Assembly: GCA_001464855.1 (NCBI GenBank)
Contig: LNEA01000645.1
Location: forward strand, 1-42,028
Direction: 5' to 3'
DNA: 42,028 nt
Origin: Rhizobiales bacterium Ga0077530
GTDB lineage: Bacteria; Pseudomonadota; Alphaproteobacteria; Rhizobiales; Hyphomicrobiaceae
Part shown: positions 35,863 to 42,028 of the stretch, piece after piece
How the letters are laid out: each line of letters begins with the position of its first letter
Position numbering within the stretch: position 1 is the stretch's first letter
Position numbers and translations under genes: made by a program
Notes under the pieces: generated by a model
Seen by the model: the letters and a program-made list of their open reading frames with translations, nothing else
Told to the model about the DNA's origin: nothing
Database searches by the model: none

Positions 35863-36048
35863 CTACTGCCTCGGATCCGATTGGACCGACGCCTCGGGAA
35901 ACTGAACGCCGGTCGCAGGGGCCTTCCACAAGGCCGCCAAGACGACACCTCCGGCAAGCGCCGTAAGCGCGGCCGCCAAAAACACATCGCGGGAGGAAAG
36001 CCGCAATCTGCGCCGATAAGTATCCGAAATACGGGATATGCGCGCCAT
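35863..36048 (-). CDS. Possible small single-span membrane protein
   Basis: A 61-residue reading frame beginning MARISRISDTYRRRLRLSSR, followed by one hydrophobic helix (DVFLAAALTALAGGVVLAAL) and a short polar tail. The basic N-terminus plus helix suggests an inner-membrane protein with its N-terminus in the cytoplasm. No family is recognised and the Shine-Dalgarno signal is weak (GGA about 10 bases upstream). The open frame extends further upstream, but that part is not protein-like. Treat as tentative. Confidence 0.35.
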   Translation of the reverse strand: MARISRISDTYRRRLRLSSRDVFLAAALTALAGGVVLAALWKAPATGVQFPEASVQSDPRQ

Positions 36049-36468
36049 GGTTTTGGAGTCCGTTGATCGTGTCCAAACGTAGGGCTCCGAGTAGCCATCA
36101 GCCAGGGCACCATTGGACGCGCGACAGAACATCTCATTGCTATTCGACTGCCAGAAACCACATACGTTCAGGCGCCGGAGCAAGCGCGATTGTTGCGATG
36201 AAGCACCGATGGTGCAAAACGGTCACGCTCGTTAATTACACTCACAATGCCGTGTTTAAGATCCGCAATTCGGAACATTCGGCAAGTCGGTACGTTGAAT
36301 AGTAAATCGAGCTGTGTCCCGCTTCGCAGCTCCACCAGAAAACAGACCAATCCCAACGAGATACGCAATGTTAATCCGGATGCAAACGATGTTTGCTGAG
36401 GCCAAAAGCAGCGCGTTCCGCCAAGTGGTCGGAAGTCATTAACGAAACATCATTGCAGGAGCTTCTTG
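36049..36468. other. AT-richer regulatory region before the aminotransferase/hydrolase cluster
   Basis: About 420 bases of noticeably lower GC than the flanks with no supported gene. It contains several short inverted repeats: GCACC-gat-GGTGC (36203-36215), GAGCTG...CAGCTC (36309-36332) and GCAAAC-gat-GTTTGC (36382-36396). No clear -35/-10 pair was found. It is the likely control region of the rightward cluster that starts at 36469. Confidence 0.4.
36382..36396 (+). promoter_or_regulatory. Palindrome, candidate operator upstream of the HAD phosphatase gene
   Basis: GCAAAC-GAT-GTTTGC is a perfect 6-bp inverted repeat with a 3-base centre, about 73 bases before the ATG at 36469. The size and position fit a repressor or activator site. 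No regulator gene is adjacent. Confidence 0.35.
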
Positions 36469-37254
36469 ATGCCCCAAAACAGTTGTAGAAGTTCAAGGTT
36501 TGGGGTAGCAACGCCAAATCATCGGACACAATCAAAGAGTTCCAAGCAAGTGTCGAGTGCGCGTTTGAAGTGCCACGCCTTCGTGGATTTTGATGGAACC
36601 ATCGTTCCTCAAGATGCCACCGACTTTCTGTTCGAGCGTTTCGCCGATTCGAGCTGGCGCGATGTCGAAGCCGATTGGCAATCGGGAAAGATCGGATCTC
36701 GCGAATGCCTGACACGGCAGGTCGCGCTACTTCGTGCTGATCCGAAAGACGTGTTGTCGGAAATCGGAGCTCTTGATGTCGATCCGGGGTTTTCGAAATT
36801 CGTCCGCGAATGCGCGAAAGCGGGCGTCGGCATTACTGTCGTTTCCGATGGCTTCGATTACGTGATCGAGAACGTGTTGCGCAACGCGGGTATTGATCTC
36901 GTCTTCAAGGCGAACCATCTCGAACATATCGGCGGCGGGCATTGGCGCGTGACGTTCCCGAATTCACGCAGCTCCTGCATTTCGCTCGCCGGCAACTGCA
37001 AATGCTCATTCACAGAGCCCCATCAGAAGACAATGAAGATCGTTGTCGGCGATGGTCGTTCTGATTTTTGCGTCTCCAAGCACGCCGACCTGGTGTTCGC
37101 GAAGAGCAAGCTGCTGGAGCTGTGCGTCAGCACCGGCGCTACTCACTACCCTTTCGAAAGCTTCTTCGACGTCACTGACAGACTTGGCGTCTGGCTTGAC
37201 GATCCCTCCATAAGGCGTCCTGAAGCAGCGCACGTCTCACAACCAACGCGCTGA
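36469..37254 (+). CDS. HAD-superfamily phosphatase (MtnX/phosphoserine-phosphatase-like)
   Basis: A 261-residue cytoplasmic phosphatase. Motif I is FVDFDGTIV with the nucleophile Asp40 and Asp42. Motif II is VVSDGFDYVI. Motifs III and IV are a Lys before VVGDGRSDFCVSKHAD, with the metal-binding GDGRSD. The order resembles MtnX-type and PSP-type HAD enzymes, which act on small phospho-metabolites, and the SLAGNCKC segment is also seen in MtnX-like proteins. The first ~34 residues are Ser/Lys-rich with no fold. ATG 36469 is chosen because AGGAG (36457-36461) lies 7 bases before it. It opens a rightward cluster with hydrolase, aminotransferase and SMR genes, so its substrate may be a pathway phosphate ester rather than a methionine-salvage compound. 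Confidence 0.85.
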   Translation: MPQNSCRSSRFGVATPNHRTQSKSSKQVSSARLKCHAFVDFDGTIVPQDATDFLFERFADSSWRDVEADWQSGKIGSRECLTRQVALLRADPKDVLSEIGALDVDPGFSKFVRECAKAGVGITVVSDGFDYVIENVLRNAGIDLVFKANHLEHIGGGHWRVTFPNSRSSCISLAGNCKCSFTEPHQKTMKIVVGDGRSDFCVSKHADLVFAKSKLLELCVSTGATHYPFESFFDVTDRLGVWLDDPSIRRPEAAHVSQPTR

Positions 37255-37295
37255 TCTCACGAGACGCTTGGGGCAATAAGAACAAAGGTATCGGC

Positions 37296-38141
37296 ATGAC
37301 TGCGGATGATCGCGGCACGTTCGTGCAAGGGGGCCGGACCGGCTTTTTGCTGCTCCATGGCTTGAGCGGCACGCCGGTCGAGCTGCGCTATATTGCCAAC
37401 GGCCTGACCAGGGAGGGACACACGGTGTCATGCCCGCAACTCGCTGGTCACTGCGGCACTCTCGAAGACCTGACGAATACCCGCTGGCAGGACTGGCATC
37501 AGACGGCCGAGGACGCGCTGCTGAGGCTCCGCGAGCATTGCGATCGCATCATCGTCGGCGGCCTGTCGATGGGGGCAGTACTCGCGCTGCGCGTCGCGGC
37601 CGAAAACCGCAACACCGTTGACGGCATCGTCCTTTATGCCCCGACACTGTGGCTCGATGGTTGGGCTGTTCCCTGGTACGCCGGTCTCTTCAATACCGTC
37701 TTCCAGAAATCGGTGGCGAACCGCATCCAGTTCAGTGAGCGCGCGCCTTACGGGATTAAGGACACGCGCCTGCGAATGATGATCGCGGAAGCGCTTCACA
37801 GTGGCGATCCGTCCAAGGCGGGTTTCTTCAGCATTCCCGGCGGACCGATGCTCGAGCTCAGGTGGCTCGTCAATGATGTGCGCCGGCGCCTCACGGGCAT
37901 TACGCAGCCGGCGCTTGTCATCCATCCGCGCGACGATGATCGGGCCAGCCTGCGGAACGCCACGTACCTCGAAAAGCATCTCGGCGGGCGCGTTCATACG
38001 GTTGTACTCGACGACAGCTATCACATCATCACGCTCGACAAGCAGCGCGACCTTGTGCTCGAACGAACAAAATCATTCGCGGATATGTTGATAGCTGAAT
38101 TAGGCCCGTCGCAAGTTATCGAAACGAAGGCCGTTGCTTGA
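37296..38141 (+). CDS. Alpha/beta hydrolase, carboxylesterase type (copy 1)
   Basis: A 281-residue cytoplasmic alpha/beta hydrolase of the Est30-like group. The oxyanion loop is HGLSGTP (21-27), the nucleophile Ser91 sits in GGLSMG, the acid is probably Asp213 in HPRDDD, and the catalytic His243 is in DDSYHIITLDKQ. There is no signal peptide. The lid segment PTLWLDGWAVPWY is shared with copy 2 (40163-41074), and the two are clear paralogues. It lies 41 bases after the HAD gene. Likely reactions are hydrolysis or transfer of a short acyl or thioester group, but the substrate is unknown. Confidence 0.9.
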   Translation: MTADDRGTFVQGGRTGFLLLHGLSGTPVELRYIANGLTREGHTVSCPQLAGHCGTLEDLTNTRWQDWHQTAEDALLRLREHCDRIIVGGLSMGAVLALRVAAENRNTVDGIVLYAPTLWLDGWAVPWYAGLFNTVFQKSVANRIQFSERAPYGIKDTRLRMMIAEALHSGDPSKAGFFSIPGGPMLELRWLVNDVRRRLTGITQPALVIHPRDDDRASLRNATYLEKHLGGRVHTVVLDDSYHIITLDKQRDLVLERTKSFADMLIAELGPSQVIETKAVA

Positions 38142-38229
38142 ATTCGGCATGGTGAAACGCCGTTAACTATACGGTCCGCAGCTTCTTGTTTCAGGCATGA
38201 GGAACCATCACAGTTTTGAATTGGGCAAG

Positions 38230-38258
38230 TTGAAACAGCCGTCCAGTCGACTGATTAA
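38230..38258 (+). promoter_or_regulatory. Possible promoter of the aminotransferase gene
   Basis: TTGAAA (38230-38235) and GATTAA (38253-38258) are 17 bases apart in an AT-richer 132-base gap, with the -10 ending 15 bases before the ATG at 38274. The -10 matches the consensus at three of six positions. If active it would give a very short leader. Confidence 0.3.
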
Positions 38259-38273
38259 ACAACGGACTAGGGT

Positions 38274-39695
38274 ATGCAAAAGGTGTTCTCAAAAGCAGAC
38301 GAGACGATTGGCTCGCCAGTACGTGGCGAAGCCGAGCTTCTTGAGCTTGAGAACGTCTATTGCTCGCACGGCGATACGGTGCACTACACCAACCCGCCGA
38401 AGATCTTCGATCGCTGCGATGGCTCGTTTATGTACGACGCCCAAGGCCGCGAATTTCTCGACCTTCAGATGTGGTATTCGGCGGTCAACTTCGGTTATCG
38501 CAATCCGCGTCTGAACGAGGCCGCGCACCGTCAGCTCGATAGGCTTCCGCAGGTCGCCTCGCAGTATCTCCATCGCGAGAAGATCGAACTGGCAACCCTG
38601 ATCGCGCGGGATGCCGAAGCCAAGTTTGGCAACAAGGGGCGCGTTCACTTCAATGTCGGTGGTGCCCAGGCCATCGAAGACAGCCTGAAGCTCGTTCGCA
38701 ATTTCAAGAAGGGCAAGAGCCTGATGTTCGCCTTCGAAGGCGGGTATCATGGCCGCACGCTCGCCGCTTCGGCGATTACCTCGTCCTACCGCTATCGCCG
38801 CCGCTATGGCCACTTCGGCGATCGCGCGCAGTTCATCCCGTTTCCGTACCACTTCCGCGGCCCCAAGGGGATGTCGAAGGAAGAGTATGGCGAGCAGTGC
38901 GTGCAGCACTTCGCCCGCCTGTTCGAGAGCGAGTACAACGGCGTCTGGGATCCCAAGGTTGGCGAGGCGGAGTACGCCGCGTTCTACGTTGAGCCGATCC
39001 AGGGCACCGGCGGTTACGTCATCCCGCCGCCGAATTTCTTCAAGGGCCTCAAGAAGGTTCTCGACGACCACGGCATTCTGCTCGTCGTCGACGAAATTCA
39101 AATGGGCTTCTATCGCACCGGCAAACTCTGGTCGATCGAGCACTTCGGCGTTCAGCCGGACGCGCTCGTGTTCGGCAAGGCGATCACAAATGGCCTCAAT
39201 CCGCTGGCAGGCGTTTGGGCGCGCGAGGAGCTGATCAACCCAACGATTTTCCCGCCGGGCTCGACCCACTCGACGTTCAACGCCAACCCAATGGGCACCG
39301 CGATCGCGCTCGAGGCCATGCACATGATGGCCGAGACCGATTACGAGGCCATGGTCATGGAGAAGGGCGCCTATTTCCTCGCCGGCCTCAAGGACCTCCA
39401 GAAGCGGCACAAATGCATCGGCGACGTCGACGGCCTCGGCCTGGCACTGCGCGCCGAGATTTGCGAGCCGCATGACAGCTTCACCCCCTCGAAGCGTCTC
39501 GTCGATCTGATGGTCGACGAGGGCCTCAAGGGCGATCTCAAGGTCGATGGTCGCGCATACGGGCTCGTTCTCGATATCGGCGGATACTACAAGAACGTGA
39601 TCACCCTCGCGCCGAGCCTCCACATCTCCAAGAGCGAGATCGATCTCGCTCTGCGGCTTCTCGATGCGGTGATCACCCGCGTCACGCGCAACTAG
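38274..39695 (+). CDS. Class III PLP-dependent aminotransferase
   Basis: A 473-residue fold-type I enzyme of the class III (ornithine/acetylornithine/omega-amino acid) group. It has VHFNVGGAQAIEDSLKL (phosphate-binding Gly-Ala loop), FEGGYHGRTLAASAIT (ring-stacking), VEPIQGTGGYVIPPPNFFKGL, VVDEIQMGFYRTGKLW (Asp contacting the PLP nitrogen), and the Schiff-base Lys302 in FGKAITNGLNPLAGVW. STHSTFNANPMGTA follows. The amino acceptor is unknown. Together with two esterases and two small transporters it suggests amination of a polar headgroup or lipid intermediate. HpnO-type hopanoid aminotransferases are a possible relative, but no other hopanoid gene is in the window. Confidence 0.93.
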   Translation: MQKVFSKADETIGSPVRGEAELLELENVYCSHGDTVHYTNPPKIFDRCDGSFMYDAQGREFLDLQMWYSAVNFGYRNPRLNEAAHRQLDRLPQVASQYLHREKIELATLIARDAEAKFGNKGRVHFNVGGAQAIEDSLKLVRNFKKGKSLMFAFEGGYHGRTLAASAITSSYRYRRRYGHFGDRAQFIPFPYHFRGPKGMSKEEYGEQCVQHFARLFESEYNGVWDPKVGEAEYAAFYVEPIQGTGGYVIPPPNFFKGLKKVLDDHGILLVVDEIQMGFYRTGKLWSIEHFGVQPDALVFGKAITNGLNPLAGVWAREELINPTIFPPGSTHSTFNANPMGTAIALEAMHMMAETDYEAMVMEKGAYFLAGLKDLQKRHKCIGDVDGLGLALRAEICEPHDSFTPSKRLVDLMVDEGLKGDLKVDGRAYGLVLDIGGYYKNVITLAPSLHISKSEIDLALRLLDAVITRVTRN

Positions 39696-39770
39696 ATGCA
39701 CTGAACGTCGACACCAATTGGGACCAGCGCGCCGGACACGGAGCGCTGATTGGGAAGGGAAGTTGAGTAA

Positions 39771-40145
39771 ATGTCGTTTGCGTCGACTTTGGTGCCGCTG
39801 TTTGCCGCGACCATCGCTTGCGATGTCGCTGGACAGCTGTGCTTCAAGATCGGCGCCAGCCGGCTCCCCGCCCATAGTGGACCCGACCGCGGCGGCTTCC
39901 TGCGCGGCCTGGTCAGCGACGGCTGGCTGCTCGCCGGGATCACGGCCTACGTGGCCCAGCTCATCCTCTGGGTCCAGATCCTGGCAATTCTACCGCTTTC
40001 GGTGGCCTTCCCGATCGCCAGTCTAACCTTCCTCGTGGTGGCCTTGGCCTGCCGCGTTTTCCTCTCCGAGCGTCTCGACGCCGGTCAGTTTGCTGGCGTC
40101 GTGCTGGTGATGGCAGGGGTAGCCATCGTCGCCGGGGCAGCATAG
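39771..40145 (+). CDS. SMR/EamA-like four-helix transporter (first of a pair)
   Basis: A 124-residue membrane protein with four helices: TLVPLFAATIACDVAGQLCFKIGA, LLAGITAYVAQLILWVQILA, LPLSVAFPIASLTFLVVALACRVF and AGQFAGVVLVMAGVAIVAGA. The fold is that of the small multidrug resistance/EmrE group and of the ArnE/ArnF flippase subunits. The motif SVAFPIASLTFL with FLSERL afterwards is typical. Such proteins work as dimers, and a partner of similar size is encoded at 41071. GGGAAG lies before the ATG and the alpha/beta hydrolase gene starts 17 bases downstream. Substrate unknown. Confidence 0.85.
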   Translation: MSFASTLVPLFAATIACDVAGQLCFKIGASRLPAHSGPDRGGFLRGLVSDGWLLAGITAYVAQLILWVQILAILPLSVAFPIASLTFLVVALACRVFLSERLDAGQFAGVVLVMAGVAIVAGAA

Positions 40146-40162
40146 CATCAATAAGAAAGGAC

Positions 40163-41074
40163 ATGAGCCTTCTCATGCAAACGTCTGACAACACCAATAA
40201 AATGGCTATCGCCGAACGGCTGGTCTACGACCAGCCAGGTTTCGGCGAGAATGGCCGCATCGGATTTCTCCTGATCCATGGTCTCGGGGGCACGCCGGTC
40301 GAGCTGCGCTTCGTGGCGCAAGGCCTGACTCGCGCCGGCTTCGCCGTTTACTGCCCGCTGCTCGAGGGCCATGGCGGCACGGACGAAGAGCTCAATGCGA
40401 CGAGCTGGCAGGATTGGTACGAATCCGTCTGCGCCGCACACGACGAGCTCAGTGCGCGCTGCGATATGGTCGTTGTTGGCGGCCTGTCGTCCGGTGCGCT
40501 CCTGGCGCTCCACCTTGCGGCCCAGCGGCCCAACAAGGTGCACGCGACACTCCTGTTCTCGCCGACGATTTGGCCGAACGGCTGGGCCATCCCGAAGGCC
40601 TTCCACCTGTTCAAGCTGGTGCGGCACAAGTGGTTTGCGAACCTGCTGAACTTCAGCGAAGTCGCGCCCTACGGCATCAAGGACGACCGCATCCGTCGCT
40701 TCGTGCTCGATTCGCTTCAGAGCGAAGGCCGGCCGCTGAAGGACATCTTCGGCCGTCGCGGTGGCGTGCTGTGGGAGTTCAAGGCGCTGCGCAACGTCGT
40801 GAAAAAGGAACTGGGATCCGTGCGTCAGCAGACGCTGGTCTTCCATCCGCGCCATGACGATCAGTCGGACATCTCGAACACGATGCAGCTCCAGCGCCAT
40901 CTCGGTGGCCTGGTCGACGTCGTGGTGCTGGATGACAGCTACCACATGGTGACACTGGATCGGCAGCGGACGCTCGTCGTCGATCGATCGGTGGACTATG
41001 GCAATTGGCTCGCCACCCAGCTCAAGCCGCGCAACGAGAGCGCTCCGGCGATCACGACTGCTGCTGCCGAATGA
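40163..41074 (+). CDS. Alpha/beta hydrolase, carboxylesterase type (copy 2)
   Basis: A 303-residue paralogue of the hydrolase at 37296. Shared blocks include GFLL(L/I)HGL-GTPVELR, WQDW, APYGIKD and DDSYH--TLD. The oxyanion loop is HGLGGTP, the nucleophile is Ser109 in GGLSSG (against GGLSMG in copy 1), and the His lies in DDSYHMVTLD. The start is uncertain between ATG 40163 and in-frame ATGs at 40175 and 40202, since the AAAGG at 40156-40160 is only 2 bases from the first. It is tightly packed between two SMR-like genes and overlaps the next one by four bases (ATGA), so they are translationally coupled. Confidence 0.9.
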   Translation: MSLLMQTSDNTNKMAIAERLVYDQPGFGENGRIGFLLIHGLGGTPVELRFVAQGLTRAGFAVYCPLLEGHGGTDEELNATSWQDWYESVCAAHDELSARCDMVVVGGLSSGALLALHLAAQRPNKVHATLLFSPTIWPNGWAIPKAFHLFKLVRHKWFANLLNFSEVAPYGIKDDRIRRFVLDSLQSEGRPLKDIFGRRGGVLWEFKALRNVVKKELGSVRQQTLVFHPRHDDQSDISNTMQLQRHLGGLVDVVVLDDSYHMVTLDRQRTLVVDRSVDYGNWLATQLKPRNESAPAITTAAAE

Positions 41075-41517
41075 GCGATGCCTCCGGGATCGAGCGCCGG
41101 TTGGGCGGAAAGATCCCGGAAACCGCCTCGGCGGCGACGGCATCCACAATTCGCCGCGATATCGGGTTGTGGGGGCTCTTTCTCGCGCTCGACTCCGGCA
41201 CCCAGATCGCATTTAAGGCGGGCGGCAACGCTCTTAACGGCGTCGACTTCGGCATCGCGTGGTTCGACCGCTTTCTGGCAACACCCGCCGTCTGGGCCGG
41301 CCTTGCGGGCTATGTCATCGCCTTCGTATTGTGGATCGCGATCCTCCAGGGCAGTGAACTGACGCGGGCGTTTACGCTGCAGGGGGCCACATTCGTTACC
41401 GTGCCCCTTGGTGGCTGGCTGTTCTTCGGCGAACAGATTTCGCTCGCGCGCGCGGGTGGTATTGCGCTGATCATCATTGGCGTGACGCTCATCAGCCGCC
41501 GGCGTATCGCGACCTGA
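41071..41517 (+). CDS. SMR/EamA-like four-helix transporter (second of a pair)
   Basis: A 148-residue membrane protein. After a ~28-residue polar N-terminus it has four helices: GLWGLFLALDSGTQIAFKAG, VWAGLAGYVIAFVLWIAILQG, AFTLQGATFVTVPLGGWLFF and GGIALIIIGVTLI, ending in SRRR. The third helix pattern TFVTVPLGGWLFFGEQISLA matches EamA/SMR repeats. It differs in sequence from the first SMR-like protein (39771-40145), so the two may form an asymmetric pair like ArnE-ArnF. Its ATG overlaps the TGA of the alpha/beta hydrolase gene (ATGA, 41071-41074). It is convergent with znuA, 19 bases apart. Confidence 0.87.
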   Translation: MSDASGIERRLGGKIPETASAATASTIRRDIGLWGLFLALDSGTQIAFKAGGNALNGVDFGIAWFDRFLATPAVWAGLAGYVIAFVLWIAILQGSELTRAFTLQGATFVTVPLGGWLFFGEQISLARAGGIALIIIGVTLISRRRIAT

Positions 41518-41536
41518 AGGGCGCGCCCAACTAACC

Positions 41537-42028
41537 TCACTTCAAGCATTGCTCGAAGTCGGCCGCCATATTGCGCAGCAGCGTCGGATAGTGCGCAGCG
41601 CCCGCGGGAATCGATGCGCCGAGCGGATCCAGCACACCTCGCTTCGCCGACGTGTTCTCCGTGATCGTCGCGATCTGGCGCGGCTCGAATTGAGGTTCGG
41701 CAAACACGCAGGCGGTCTTGAGCCGGCTAATCTTCGCGCGCAATGCGCTCAACCGCTTTACGCTCGGTGCAAGATCCGGACTGACGGTGACCGAGCCCAC
41801 CGCCTCGAGCCCGAACCTTTTCTCGAAATACTGGTAGGCATCGTGAAACACGATGAAGGGCCGGTCCGCGAGCGGCGCGAGCTTGGGCGACAGTTCTGCG
41901 GTTAGCGCGGACAGGTCGCGCACGAATGCGTCGGCATTGGATTTGAACGTGAGAGCAGCGTCGGGCCGCGCCTTGCCGAGGACGACAGCAACGTGTGTCG
42001 CAATTAGCGCCGCGTTGGCGGGATCGAG
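41537..42028 (-). CDS. znuA: Zinc ABC transporter substrate-binding protein ZnuA, 5' truncated
   Basis: The C-terminal 163 residues of a periplasmic metal-binding protein, with the frame open to the right edge. The sequence begins LDPANAALIATHVA, matching the ZnuA WLDPxNA segment. It continues with FIVFHDAYQYFEKRFGL, where the His of the zinc site is expected, then VSPDLAPS and the C-terminal EPQFEPRQIATITE and GVLDPLGASI. These fit ZnuA rather than Mn/Fe (SitA/MntC) members. ZnuA delivers Zn2+ to the ZnuBC importer and is usually Zur-regulated. The promoter is outside the window. Confidence 0.93.
   Translation of the reverse strand, partial: LDPANAALIATHVAVVLGKARPDAALTFKSNADAFVRDLSALTAELSPKLAPLADRPFIVFHDAYQYFEKRFGLEAVGSVTVSPDLAPSVKRLSALRAKISRLKTACVFAEPQFEPRQIATITENTSAKRGVLDPLGASIPAGAAHYPTLLRNMAADFEQCLK

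Noticed and set aside
35366-35905. A 179-codon plus-strand frame after dacA
   Set aside because: It overlaps the better supported small exported gene on the minus strand, and its Arg/Pro/Cys-rich sequence is typical of a non-coding frame.
38274-39695. Assignment of the aminotransferase as HpnO of hopanoid synthesis
   Set aside because: Both are class III enzymes, but no squalene-hopene cyclase or other hpn gene is in the window, so the name would be a guess.

Overview
The window is about 42 kb of GC-rich DNA from an alphaproteobacterium, probably Hyphomicrobiales, though the order is an inference. The order tRNA-Trp, secE, nusG, rplK, rplA, rplJ, rplL, rpoB, rpoC, the ftsH-folP pair, a folP with a long N-terminal extension, and the form of RpoB/RpoC all point there. 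No phage, transposon, CRISPR array or replication origin was seen. Most of the window is chromosomal backbone.

Left part (1-10 kb): the 3' end of a THUMP-type RNA methyltransferase gene, a DUF3829 exported protein, the relic of an alpha/beta hydrolase gene, an Fsr-type MFS exporter and panC. Then comes a signalling island. A cation/proton antiporter with a C-terminal FHA domain and a free-standing FHA protein are transcribed leftward. A membrane-bound Ser/Thr kinase and a membrane-anchored PP2C phosphatase are transcribed rightward. Kinase, phosphatase and two phosphothreonine readers, one fused to an ion transporter, look like a complete phospho-switch for ion/pH control. This is one of the two best candidates for an undescribed system.

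Middle (10-27.7 kb): ftsH and folP on the plus strand, then a cyclic-nucleotide-binding/rhodanese protein and the large ribosomal protein and RNA polymerase cluster on the minus strand. This cluster carries recognisable RNA-level control: a strong promoter ahead of tRNA-Trp, a terminator-like hairpin between nusG and rplK, an L10-type leader before rplJ, two hairpins between rplL and rpoB, and a textbook terminator after rpoC. rpoB is frameshifted near its 3' end by an apparent loss of about 40 bases inside an essential motif. The rhodanese gene has an apparent one-base insertion near its end. Both look like sequence or assembly errors unless confirmed.

Right part (27.9-42 kb): metabolic and envelope genes (isochorismatase-like hydrolase, glutaryl-CoA dehydrogenase, DUF1272, SDR, HPF, cyclopropane-fatty-acid synthase, GNAT, DUF169, D,D-carboxypeptidase). 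They are followed by a rightward cluster of a HAD phosphatase, an alpha/beta hydrolase, a class III aminotransferase, a small multidrug-resistance-like protein, a paralogous alpha/beta hydrolase and a second SMR-like protein. The alternating pairs of hydrolases and four-helix transporters around one aminotransferase suggest synthesis and flipping of an amino-modified lipid or polar metabolite. This is the second candidate system. The window ends inside a znuA gene on the minus strand.
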